Shown piece after piece: positions 6,892-14,707 of a DNA stretch of 64,000 nt; positions within the stretch are counted from its first letter, which is position 1; each line of letters opens with the position of its first letter. Origin of the DNA: Knoellia sinensis KCTC 19936. Its GTDB lineage: Bacteria > Actinomycetota > Actinomycetes > Actinomycetales > Dermatophilaceae. The notes under the pieces were generated by a model. That model was not told the DNA's origin and did not search any database. It saw only the letters and a program-made list of their open reading frames with translations. The stretch lies in contig NZ_AVPJ01000010.1 of assembly GCF_000768705.1 (NCBI RefSeq), positions 1 through 64,000 of the forward strand. The letters run 5' to 3'. A program made the translations under genes and the position numbers.

Positions 6892-8400
6892 TCAGGCCCC
6901 TCCGCCTGAGCCGGAGCCAGTCGTGCCGGAGGCGTCGGCATCGAGACCGTCGACCTCCTCGAGCGCGGCGAGATAGCCGCTCCAGTAGGCCTCTTTCGGA
7001 GCGACCGCGTGATCGGAGATGCCATCACCCCAACCGGACTGGCCGTAGTCGGAGATGCCGTCACCCCAACCGGACTGGCCGTAGTCGGAGATGCCGTCGC
7101 CCCAACCGGCCTGGCCGTAGTCGGAGATGCCGTCGCCCCAACCGGAGGGGCCGTAGGGCGACGCACCCCTCGGACCCGGCCGCTTCCCTTCGTCACTGAA
7201 GCAGAGCGGGATACGGGTGGGGCGGCAAATCGGGGGACGCGTGACCTGGTCGCAGATGTACTTCCTGGTCACAAGGCAGTCGACGGGGAACCGCGTGCGC
7301 GGCGGCGGACACGCGACGTATGGGCGCGTGATGAGGCAACTCGTCAGACGGGTCTTGAAGCAGGTGTTGATGGGTCGGGTGACGAGCGGCTTCGCCACGA
7401 GCAGGTCGACCGAGAGCTCGTCAAGCGCTGCCTGGATCGGGTTGGCGAAGGTCATCGAGCCGTCGGTGGCACCGGCGAAGAGCAGCCCGACGACGTTGCG
7501 AGACATGTCCTGGACGACCGAACCGGAGTCTCCGGAGTTCGAGAACCGCGGGTTGCGCGAGGTGTCGGTGTCGATGCGGATCTGGTGCCGCAGGGTCCGC
7601 GGGCCGACGTCGCTGCCGTAGTCGACCGAGACGGTGAAGTCGGTGGACTGCACCGTGCCGAACGTGTGCTCCGTGGTGCGCCCGCGCTTCTGAACGGCCA
7701 TGCCGACCGTGGCCATCGCGCTCCCCGCCACGGCCCCAATGCCCGTGACCGAGGCGGTCCATGGCTCCGACGCATCGACGGTGATGACCGCGCCGTCGAT
7801 GTTCTCCGAGATTGCGGCACGCGTGAGCGAGCCGAACTCGCCGGTCGGCGCGCCGCCATCGACGAGGGACGGCTGGACCATGCGGTCACCGACGCTCCAC
7901 GTGTTGTTGACGCACGCGACATGGAAGTTCGTCAGCGCCATCGTCGCTCCGGTCGCCCGGTCTCGGACCATGGCGCCGAGGGTGCCGACGAAGACATAGT
8001 TCCCGGGAGCGTCCACGTCGGGAGGCGAGAGGAAGACACTCCGGCGCGGGCCGATGCTGATGCCGCCTGCGAGCGTCGGGTAGTCGGCCGGATCGACGAA
8101 CAGTTCCGTGCCGTCGACCAACTTGTAGGCCGGCTGGAGTTCGATGACGAGTTCTTGGACGTCGGTCTTGATGCCGTTGATCTCCGCCGGGATGGCTGCC
8201 CCCTTGCCCAGCTTGGACTTCGGCTTCTTCTTCTCGACGAAGACGACGATGCTTTGCTCCCCGGTCTTCTTGCCGTCGGTCTCCTTCTCCGCGATGTCCA
8301 CGGCGACGACTCCGGCCTTGGCGAGGAGCTCGTCCTCGACCGATTCCTTCACGGGTCTGATGGCGGCGCGCTGTGCGGCCTGTTCGGGCTGAGTTGCCAT
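6892..8400 (-). CDS. Trypsin-like protein with T-R-x(3,4)-C and WGDGIS repeat tail
   Basis: A 502-residue protein without a signal peptide. Residues about 110-335 form a trypsin-like domain with candidate triad His160 (TNFHVA), Asp202 (NIDGAVI) and Ser292 (NSGDSGSVV). The tail is remarkable. At 341-400 all seven Cys (347, 355, 364, 375, 383, 392, 400) are preceded at 5-6 residues by Thr of a Thr-Arg pair. At 419-463 there are four WGDGIS repeats, three of them followed by DYGQ, and the protein ends in a Gly/Ser stretch. It is the first gene of the kinase-HopA1-LanC operon. The Thr...Cys periodicity is what a lanthionine synthetase could cyclise, so the tail is a candidate substrate. The start is the ATG at 8400, preceded by AAGGAG. 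Confidence 0.85.
   Translation of the reverse strand: MATQPEQAAQRAAIRPVKESVEDELLAKAGVVAVDIAEKETDGKKTGEQSIVVFVEKKKPKSKLGKGAAIPAEINGIKTDVQELVIELQPAYKLVDGTELFVDPADYPTLAGGISIGPRRSVFLSPPDVDAPGNYVFVGTLGAMVRDRATGATMALTNFHVACVNNTWSVGDRMVQPSLVDGGAPTGEFGSLTRAAISENIDGAVITVDASEPWTASVTGIGAVAGSAMATVGMAVQKRGRTTEHTFGTVQSTDFTVSVDYGSDVGPRTLRHQIRIDTDTSRNPRFSNSGDSGSVVQDMSRNVVGLLFAGATDGSMTFANPIQAALDELSVDLLVAKPLVTRPINTCFKTRLTSCLITRPYVACPPPRTRFPVDCLVTRKYICDQVTRPPICRPTRIPLCFSDEGKRPGPRGASPYGPSGWGDGISDYGQAGWGDGISDYGQSGWGDGISDYGQSGWGDGISDHAVAPKEAYWSGYLAALEEVDGLDADASGTTGSGSGGGA
7009..7146 (-). repeat. Four WGDGIS repeats in the trypsin-like protein
   Basis: Four tandem 36-bp units encode [SA]GWGDGISDYGQ (residues about 419-463); the last copy diverges to ISDHAV. 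The core GWGDGI is the same hexapeptide repeated in the divergently encoded subtilase. Confidence 0.9.
7201..7380 (-). repeat. Seven T-R-x(3,4)-C units, candidate lanthionine core
   Basis: Codons 341-400 of the trypsin-like protein. Units are TRPINTC, TRLTSC, TRPYVAC, TRFPVDC, TRKYIC, TRPPIC and TRIPLC. Thr-to-Cys spacing is 5 or 6 residues in every unit and no Cys in the segment lacks a partner. Periodicity is seen directly; modification is inferred from the operon. Confidence 0.85.
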
Positions 8401-8663
8401 GACCTGCTCCTTGAGTGAGCGGGGCCGCCCCTGCACAGCCCCGACATCACCACAGGAGTAGCGAACTCCCCGTCAGATACATCCGCACCAAAGGTCGCCC
8501 CTGCCGCCCCGGAACCAGGGCCCCACGCGAATGTGCAGAAAAAGTTGTGCGAGAACGTATCTGGGCGCGGTCTGCGAACTCCTTCCCTGTGACACAGCCA
8601 ATGCCTAGGCTGAACTCGGGGCACTTGCCACCGGGTTCGGTCGAATGTGCACGGAAGGCAGAC
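8401..8663. promoter_or_regulatory. Divergent promoter region between the two protease operons
   Basis: A 263-bp intergenic region separates the start codons of the trypsin-like operon (minus) and the subtilase operon (plus), so both promoters must lie here. GGAAGG precedes the subtilase ATG. I saw no unambiguous -35/-10 pair. The sigma factor encoded in the plus operon is a candidate to read one or both promoters. Confidence 0.6.
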
Positions 8664-10376
8664 ATGAGCAACGACAAAGACGCCGCACGTCCCGGTCGTA
8701 TCCCTCCCACACGGATACCGGGGACAGGCGCCCGCCGACTGGGCGCTCGAGTCGTCGACCCGGGCGGCGCCCACCGCGGTCAAGGACGCCGCGCCCCGGA
8801 GCCAACGGCGTACGTCGGTGACGTCCTCCTGATCCCGGGGCTACGGGGACTCTCGGCGGATCCCGCCATCGAGGAACTGCGCTCCATGGCAGAGGCCAAG
8901 GGCTACACCTTGGACTTCGTGCCGGAGGACAACTCGATCGCCTTCGCACGGAAGAAGGGCCTCGCGAAGGAGGTCGACGCCATCGCGCACACTGCGGTTC
9001 ACCTTGTTCCGATGGATGAGGACGGAGACGCGGCTGATGCCTGGCCCATGGTCGAGCAGGTTCGCGCTCGCAGGGACCGACGACGCGAAGAGACCCGCAA
9101 CAAGCGCGCAGCCGAGAAGCAGGGGAGCAAGCCCACCTCCGACGAGTCGAGCGGCAGACAGGAGCCCGCGCTCCCGAAGGATGTTCTCGATGGCGTGGGC
9201 CTCGCGCATGTGATGACCGCCAGTGGCTGGGGTGACGGCATCGGTTGGGGTGACGGCATCGGCTGGGGCGATGGCATCGGCTGGGGTGACGGCATCGGCT
9301 GGGGCGATGGCATCGGCTGGGGTGACGGCATCAGCGGACCGCGGGGCCGTGTCCCCGTCGTGTGGTCCGCTGACCCGCCCGAACCCACCTCCGAAGACGG
9401 ACCCGTCGTGGCAACCCTCGACACCGGCCTCGGAACACACAAGTGGTTCCCCGAAGGCCCTCGGGCGGAACGACACCCGAAGAAGTCGACGGGCCTGCCT
9501 CTCGGGGTGACCTTCCCGCCTGGGAGTGACCCTGAGGGAACGGGCGTCACCCTCGACAAGGTCAACGGACGACTGGACCCCCTCGCCGGACACGGCACTT
9601 TCATCGCCGGCATCGTGCGCCAGCACTGCCCGAACGCCCGCATCCTGTCCGTACCCGTCATGTGGGGAGACGGAGTCGCGGACGAGCTGGACGTCGTGCG
9701 CGCCTTGACTGGGCTGTATGTCCGGCAGCTCAGTGCGACCCAACCCAGTGGCGACCCCACGCAGGTCATCGACGTGCTCACGCTGTCTCTCGGGTACCGC
9801 CACGAGACGCCTGGCCAGTTCGACGACGAAGAGGCCCTGTTCCGGGTCCTGCGCGGACTCGCCCGCCTGGGCGTGACGATCGTCGCAGCAGTCGGCAACA
9901 ACGCGAGCGACGTCGAGTTCTTCCCCGCCGCCTATGCGTCGAAGGTCGCAGCAGATTCCTCGAACGCCACCGATGTTGCTCCCATGATGAGCGTCGGCGC
10001 CCTGAACCCCGACCGTCGCACCGTGTCGATCTACTCCAATACCGGTGGGTGGGTCCAGTACTACCGGGCCGCCACTTCGGTGGTGAGCACCATGCCCACG
10101 AGCTTCAATGCCTCCTCCCGGGGAGCGCTCCTCCAGCAGTCGGCGCCGGGCGTCGTGGCACCTGCCATCCCCACCCGCGGTGCCGTCGATTCGGATGACT
10201 TCAGCGGCGGTTTCGGGCTCTGGAGTGGGACGTCGTTCGCAGCCCCCGCGTTGGCCGGTGACATCGCCGCCGGCCTCCACAAGGCGGACCCGGCCCCCAA
10301 GGACGTCAGCGCGCGCAGCGCGCGGGCCCACGCGGCCCTCGCCGAGGCACTGAAGCCAGCCAAGGTGGGCTCATGA
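8664..10376 (+). CDS. Intracellular subtilisin-like (S8) protease with GWGDGI repeats
   Basis: A 570-residue subtilase with a complete triad: Asp253 (ATLDTG), His310 (GHGTFIAG) and Ser524 (GTSFAAP). There is no signal peptide or membrane segment, so a cytoplasmic role is expected. A roughly 185-residue N-terminal region, with a lysine/arginine-rich linker at about 133-155, precedes six perfect GWGDGI repeats (188-223) directly before the catalytic domain. That is where an autoinhibitory or targeting element could sit. The start is the ATG at 8664 with GGAAGG upstream; earlier in-frame sequence lies in the promoter region. Its stop overlaps the sigma-factor ATG. It is the first gene of the subtilase-sigma-unknown-CHAT operon. 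Confidence 0.9.
   Translation: MSNDKDAARPGRIPPTRIPGTGARRLGARVVDPGGAHRGQGRRAPEPTAYVGDVLLIPGLRGLSADPAIEELRSMAEAKGYTLDFVPEDNSIAFARKKGLAKEVDAIAHTAVHLVPMDEDGDAADAWPMVEQVRARRDRRREETRNKRAAEKQGSKPTSDESSGRQEPALPKDVLDGVGLAHVMTASGWGDGIGWGDGIGWGDGIGWGDGIGWGDGIGWGDGISGPRGRVPVVWSADPPEPTSEDGPVVATLDTGLGTHKWFPEGPRAERHPKKSTGLPLGVTFPPGSDPEGTGVTLDKVNGRLDPLAGHGTFIAGIVRQHCPNARILSVPVMWGDGVADELDVVRALTGLYVRQLSATQPSGDPTQVIDVLTLSLGYRHETPGQFDDEEALFRVLRGLARLGVTIVAAVGNNASDVEFFPAAYASKVAADSSNATDVAPMMSVGALNPDRRTVSIYSNTGGWVQYYRAATSVVSTMPTSFNASSRGALLQQSAPGVVAPAIPTRGAVDSDDFSGGFGLWSGTSFAAPALAGDIAAGLHKADPAPKDVSARSARAHAALAEALKPAKVGS
9225..9332 (+). repeat. Six tandem GWGDGI units in the subtilase
   Basis: Six 18-bp units differ only at synonymous positions (GAC/GAT, GGT/GGC). 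The peptide is conserved while the DNA varies, which suggests selection on the protein repeat. Confidence 0.9.
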
Positions 10377-10963
10377 ACTCCGGGCTCGCCGCGGCAGCGG
10401 CGAACGCATTCAGCCTGCACCGCTCTGGGGACTCCAGCGCCATGGGTGCCCTCGTCGACCAGGTGACGCCCCTTCTCTGGCACACGGCCAGAGCCCAAGG
10501 CGCAGATCCCGCCACTGCGGAGGACGTCGTCCAGACCACCTGGCTCCGCTTGGTCGAGCATGCCGCTGAGATCAGCGATCCGCAGGCTGTCCTCCAATGG
10601 CTTCTCATGACGACGAAGCGTGAGTCCTGGAATGCCGTGCGGCGAGGGCGGCGCACCATACCGCGTGAGTCATGGGATGAGCCGACAACATCGGACACCC
10701 CTCCCCCCACTTCGGGCGTTGACCCGGCCCTCGCTTCCGAAGAGCGAGAACTCGCAAGGGCCATCTGGCAGCACGTGGAGCGGCTCCCCGAGCGATGTCA
10801 GCAGTTGCTCCGGCTCGTGGCATTCGTCGACCGTCCGGACTACTCGGCAGTCAGTGAGGCCCTCGGCATTCCGGTCGGCAGCATCGGACCGACCAGAGGT
10901 CGCTGCCTCGCGAAGCTCCGGCTGGCGCTCACCGCCGACCCGGCGTGGGAGGTGACGGCATGA
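10373..10963 (+). CDS. ECF-like RNA polymerase sigma factor
   Basis: A 196-residue sigma-70 family protein. Region 2 is recognisable by ATAEDVVQTTWLRLVEHA and region 4 by LPERCQQLLRLVAF followed by the helix-turn-helix YSAVSEALGIPVGSIGPTRGRCLAKLR. There is no C-terminal extension. The ATG overlaps the subtilase stop (ATGA) and its TGA overlaps the next ATG, so the products are translationally coupled. No zinc-type anti-sigma is adjacent; the next small protein could have that role but lacks the HxxxCxxC signature. Autoregulation of the locus is likely but unproven. Confidence 0.87.
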   Translation: MNSGLAAAAANAFSLHRSGDSSAMGALVDQVTPLLWHTARAQGADPATAEDVVQTTWLRLVEHAAEISDPQAVLQWLLMTTKRESWNAVRRGRRTIPRESWDEPTTSDTPPPTSGVDPALASEERELARAIWQHVERLPERCQQLLRLVAFVDRPDYSAVSEALGIPVGSIGPTRGRCLAKLRLALTADPAWEVTA

Positions 10964-11463
10964 ACACCCCCAATCACAGCGAGGACCTCCTTGCCGGGCA
11001 GCCGATCGACGCAGCCGACGAGCGCGCCCTGGCGCTGGTTCGCACACACCTGAGCACCACCGACCCCGTGCCGAGTGGACTCACCGAACGCGTGAAGTTC
11101 GCCATGACCGTGGCCAGTCTCGAGGCAGAGGTCGCTCACCTCATCAGCGAGGGATCCCTGGCCACCAACGTCCGGACGACCGAATACGACCGAGCGACGA
11201 CCGTGACCTTCGAGAGCGATGGCCTGAGCATCATGGTCTCCCTCGAGGAGGCAGATCGCGGCGTCACGACCTTGCGCGGTTGGGTCACGGCTCCCGCTGC
11301 TGAGATCGAGTTGCGCGAGCGGACCCGCACGAGCACCACGACGGCTGACGACGACGGCCGGTTCGTTTTCGAGGGTGTGGAACGCGGGACCGTGCACCTC
11401 GTCATCCGCCAGTCCGATCAACCTCACACCCGACCCGTCATCACTCCTGGAATCGAGATCTGA
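10960..11463 (+). CDS. Small protein of unknown function with beta-sandwich-like C-terminus
   Basis: A 167-residue soluble protein I cannot assign. The N-terminal half is predicted helical (ADERALALVRTHLS, ERVKFAMTVASLEAEVAHL). The C-terminal half (about 85-160) looks like a small beta-sandwich of the CnaB/carboxypeptidase-regulatory type (LRGWVTAPAAEIELRER, DDDGRFVFEGVERGTVHLVI). It sits between the sigma factor (4-nt overlap) and the CHAT gene. A sensor or inhibitor of the sigma factor, or an adaptor for the CHAT protein, would fit that position, but nothing in the sequence proves it. Confidence 0.65.
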   Translation: MNTPNHSEDLLAGQPIDAADERALALVRTHLSTTDPVPSGLTERVKFAMTVASLEAEVAHLISEGSLATNVRTTEYDRATTVTFESDGLSIMVSLEEADRGVTTLRGWVTAPAAEIELRERTRTSTTTADDDGRFVFEGVERGTVHLVIRQSDQPHTRPVITPGIEI

Positions 11464-11573
11464 GAGGCCGAGGCCTGACCTTAGAGACGGCGCGCACCCT
11501 CCACGCGAAGGGGCAGAGCGAGAACTCGGCGGGACACTACCGCCGGGGCGATGCTGCGCTGTCCCGTGCACTC

Positions 11574-13994
11574 ATGGAGCTCGAGGCCCACGCGCCCGAG
11601 CACGACGGCGCGGCGGAGGTCGCCAGGCTCCGCGGCCGGATCCTCATCACTCGAGCAATCTCGCGGCTGGCGATCGACGGCCCAGAAGCGGCCCTCGCAC
11701 TCCTTGAGGATGTGCGAGCGCTCGCCCGGGAGCAGTCCGCCCCGTTGCTCGAGGTCCAGGCACACCTGCAGGCGGGGGCGATTCACGTGATGTGCTCGAA
11801 CTGGCGGGACGCCCTCGACGAGCTGGGGCTCGTGGAGCCGCATCTCGACGAACTCGTCCCTCGCGAACGCTGTGCCGCCCTCCTCAACCGCGGTCTGGCC
11901 GAGGTCTCCCTGTTGGACCACGATGCCGGACGGCGAGACCTGATGCGAGCGCTGGACGTCGCGGTCGAGCACGGCTTCGCTGCACAGGAGTACAAGGCGC
12001 GGCACAACCTCGGCTGCCTCGCCTATCTCTCCGGAGACATCCCGACCGCGCTGCGCCTGATGCGCGAGGCCATGGACGTCGACGTCGACATCACGAATGC
12101 CCGTGGCCTCCTCGACCACGGCAAGGTGCTCTTGGACGCGGGGCTCATCGACGAGGCCGAGGATGTGCTCGAACGCGCACTCGATGCGGCGCGCCACGAC
12201 CGCCAGCCCGTGGAACGTGGCGACATCGAACTCGACCTGGCACGGGCTGCCCTGTTGCGGGGCGATCTGGCCAGGGCACGCTCGTGGGCGGGTCGCGCCG
12301 CGCGCACGTTCGAGGCGCTGCACGCGACCGAACGCGTGGACGAGGTCGAGTTGCTCGGCGCAGCCGTCGACCTCGGCGTCGGGCGAGGACTGGCGCGCGC
12401 AGAGAAGGTCGCGGCGCGTTGGGACACCACCGAACCCGTGCTTCCGGCCGAACGGTTGGCCACTCGCATCAAGGCGGAGGTGGCCCTGGCCCGACGTGAC
12501 CTCGACACCGCACGCGACGAACTTGCGCGCCTCGACAACGGCCATCCCGTCGCGCTCGGGGTCCTCCTGCACGAGCACCTTCTCCTGTCTCGGCTCGCGG
12601 CTGCTGAAGGCGACCTCCCCCGCGCCACTGCCGTCATGCGGGTCGCGGCAGAACGCCTTGCTCGAGACCAGGGCAGCGTGCACAGCCTTGAGGTCCGGGC
12701 CGGACTGGCATTCCACGCGGCTCGAATCCGTGACGCAGACGTGGGTGCAGCATCCGATTCGGGCTCTCCTGATGAGCTCTTCGACAGTGTTGAGCGGTGG
12801 CGCGCGGCATCGCACCGGACCCCACCCCTGCGCCCTTCGGACGATGCACAGACCCTCGAACTCGTCGGCCGGCTGCGCCGACTGCGCCGCGAGTCCGGCG
12901 ATGCTGCGGGACAGCACAACCACGAAGTGACCGCGCTGCAGGAGGCCATCACGACGCGGCTTCGCACCGTGAAGGGCGACCGCGCCAACGAGGGTCTGAG
13001 ACCCACCACTGCGTCAGCCGCTAGGCAGCTCTCGACTCATCGCGGGGCGACGGTCGTGACCTTCCACGAAATGCGCGGGGCCATCGTGCGTCTCGTCGTG
13101 AACGGGTCCCGCATCCGTCAGAGCGTCGTGGGTGCAGCCAAGGACGTAGCAACTGCCGCCACCCGCGCCACAGCCGACGCGCGCGCCGCCGCACTTGCTC
13201 GGCCCTCCATGGCAGCCTTCCTGGACCGGGCACGCATGCGCTCGTTGCGCGACGTCGACGACATGCTGCTCAGCGGAGTCGAGTTCGCCGGAACGGTCGT
13301 CATCGTCCCGACCGCTGGTCTCGCCGCACTTCCGTGGCGCACGCTGCCCTCACTGCGCAACCACCCAGTCCTCGCTGCCCCTTCCGTCACGGCATGGGCT
13401 CGGCGCGCCGACGCCGCGGCTGCCCCCGTCGCGGTGGCGGCACTCGCGGGCCCCGGACTACCCCGGTCCCGCCAGGAGGTGGGCGCGGTCGCAGAGGTGT
13501 GGGGACGGCATACGGAATCGTCTTCGCCCCTCACCCCGAACGCCTATGCCGCGTCCTCGGACGTTCGGGCCGCGCTGTCCTCTGCGTCGGTCGTGCACCT
13601 CGCGGCGCACGGGCACCACGTCGACCAGAGCCCGCTGTTCTCCAGCCTCGACATGGTGGACGGCCCGGTGTTCGCCCATGAGCTCACGGCGCCCCTGGCC
13701 GCCGAACTCGTCGTGTTGTCGGCGTGCGATGTCGGTCGGAGCCGCGGGCGGCCGGGCGACGAGCCACTCGGACTGGCCGCCGCCCTGCTCAGCCTCGGCG
13801 TCCAGTGCGTCGTTGCTGCGACGAACCCCGTGCACGATGACGTGGCAGCGTCGGCGATGGCACGCCTGCACGAACACCTGGTTGCGGGGATCGACGTCGC
13901 AACAGCGCTACGGGACACCGCTGTCGAGGTCGAAGGTGCCGAGGCATTCTGCGCCTACGGCAGCACCTGGTCCCGTCCCCAACTCACCCAATAG
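11574..13994 (+). CDS. TPR-CHAT caspase-like protease
   Basis: An 806-residue protein. An alpha-helical, TPR-like region covers about 1-330 and a C-terminal CHAT domain (caspase fold, clan CD cysteine protease) covers about 560-800. The catalytic pair is visible as His679 (HLAAHG) and Cys718 (VLSACDVG), followed by the typical GLAAALLSLG and VVAATNPV segments. TPR-CHAT proteins are effectors in several conflict and regulated-proteolysis systems. No signal peptide or membrane segment is present. The ATG at 11574 is given, but TPR-like coding sequence continues in frame back to about 11464 with no ATG/GTG/TTG seen, so the true start may be a CTG near 11460-11474. The stop codon lies inside a repeat element. 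Confidence 0.88.
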   Translation: MELEAHAPEHDGAAEVARLRGRILITRAISRLAIDGPEAALALLEDVRALAREQSAPLLEVQAHLQAGAIHVMCSNWRDALDELGLVEPHLDELVPRERCAALLNRGLAEVSLLDHDAGRRDLMRALDVAVEHGFAAQEYKARHNLGCLAYLSGDIPTALRLMREAMDVDVDITNARGLLDHGKVLLDAGLIDEAEDVLERALDAARHDRQPVERGDIELDLARAALLRGDLARARSWAGRAARTFEALHATERVDEVELLGAAVDLGVGRGLARAEKVAARWDTTEPVLPAERLATRIKAEVALARRDLDTARDELARLDNGHPVALGVLLHEHLLLSRLAAAEGDLPRATAVMRVAAERLARDQGSVHSLEVRAGLAFHAARIRDADVGAASDSGSPDELFDSVERWRAASHRTPPLRPSDDAQTLELVGRLRRLRRESGDAAGQHNHEVTALQEAITTRLRTVKGDRANEGLRPTTASAARQLSTHRGATVVTFHEMRGAIVRLVVNGSRIRQSVVGAAKDVATAATRATADARAAALARPSMAAFLDRARMRSLRDVDDMLLSGVEFAGTVVIVPTAGLAALPWRTLPSLRNHPVLAAPSVTAWARRADAAAAPVAVAALAGPGLPRSRQEVGAVAEVWGRHTESSSPLTPNAYAASSDVRAALSSASVVHLAAHGHHVDQSPLFSSLDMVDGPVFAHELTAPLAAELVVLSACDVGRSRGRPGDEPLGLAAALLSLGVQCVVAATNPVHDDVAASAMARLHEHLVAGIDVATALRDTAVEVEGAEAFCAYGSTWSRPQLTQ

Positions 13995-14054
13995 GACGGT
14001 TGAGGACGGAGACGTTTCAACGTTCCCAACCGTCCAATTGGGTGAGCTGGGGAC
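13975..14054. terminator. Bidirectional hairpin between CHAT and cysE genes (repeat element)
   Basis: Arms at 13975-14001 and 14028-14054 (27 nt each, a few mismatches) surround 26 nt. The left arm includes the CHAT stop codon and encodes its last residues RPQLTQ. The core CACCCAATAGGACG matches the intergenic element at 35801-35983 and the tandem array at 57119-57611. It sits between convergent genes and probably ends both. Confidence 0.75.
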
Positions 14055-14057
14055 ACC

Positions 14058-14666
14058 TCAGATGAAGAGGGCTGGCTCGCGGAAGAGGGCTTCGTAGGGG
14101 TCCTCGCCCGGGTGGTTCGGATAGCGCAAGGTCGCGGGCACTCCAGTGGCGATCGCGCCGGACGGAACGTCCTTCACGACAACCGAATTCGCGCCGATCT
14201 GCACGTCGTTGCCGATCCCGATCGGGCCGAGGATGCGCGCACCCGCACCGATGGTGACGCGACTCCCCACCGTGGGGTGACGCTTGACCTTGGCCAGTGA
14301 ACGCCCACCCAGCGTCACCCCGTGATAGAGCATCACGTCGTCGCCGACCTCCGCGGTCTCACCGATGACGACACCCATGCCGTGGTCGATGAAGAAGCGC
14401 TTGCCGATCGTCGCGCCGGGGTGGATCTCGACGCCGGTCACCGCACGGGTCGCCGTGGACAACACTCGAGCAGCCGGCTTGAGGTGCGGTCGGAGCCAGA
14501 GTTTGTGCGCAACGCGGTAGGACCAGATCGCGTGCAGCCCAGGCGAGTTCAGCACCAGGTCCGAGCGCGACGCAGCGGCCGGATCACGAGCGATCGCGGC
14601 ATCGACGTCTTCGCGAACGCTCGCCGCGGCCCGCTGGAGGCGGGACCGCAGGCGAGCGAACGGCAT
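14058..14666 (-). CDS. cysE: Serine O-acetyltransferase
   Basis: A 202-residue serine acetyltransferase that makes O-acetylserine from serine and acetyl-CoA for cysteine synthesis. It has an N-terminal helical part and a left-handed beta-helix of hexapeptide repeats ([25 protein letters not shown], then [16 protein letters not shown]). The active-site HGVTLGG and HP...G segments are present. It is shorter than E. coli CysE (273 aa), as in many Gram-positives. The ATG at 14666 is preferred; a GTG about 24 nt upstream is possible. It lies 41 nt downstream of cysK, in one operon, so both enzymes of the pathway are made together. Confidence 0.93.
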   Translation of the reverse strand: MPFARLRSRLQRAAASVREDVDAAIARDPAAASRSDLVLNSPGLHAIWSYRVAHKLWLRPHLKPAARVLSTATRAVTGVEIHPGATIGKRFFIDHGMGVVIGETAEVGDDVMLYHGVTLGGRSLAKVKRHPTVGSRVTIGAGARILGPIGIGNDVQIGANSVVVKDVPSGAIATGVPATLRYPNHPGEDPYEALFREPALFI

Positions 14667-14707
14667 ACCCGAAGGTGGTGAGGTGAGCACGGTGTGTGTT
14701 CGGCTCG

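Noticed and set aside
7009-8418. A 469-residue frame on the plus strand opposite the trypsin-like gene
   Set aside because: It is the antisense of a gene with catalytic motifs and good codon usage. The translation is Arg/Asp-rich low-complexity shadow.
8841-10331. A 496-residue minus-strand frame opposite the subtilase
   Set aside because: The subtilase triad and coupled neighbours are on the plus strand; this frame has no domain.
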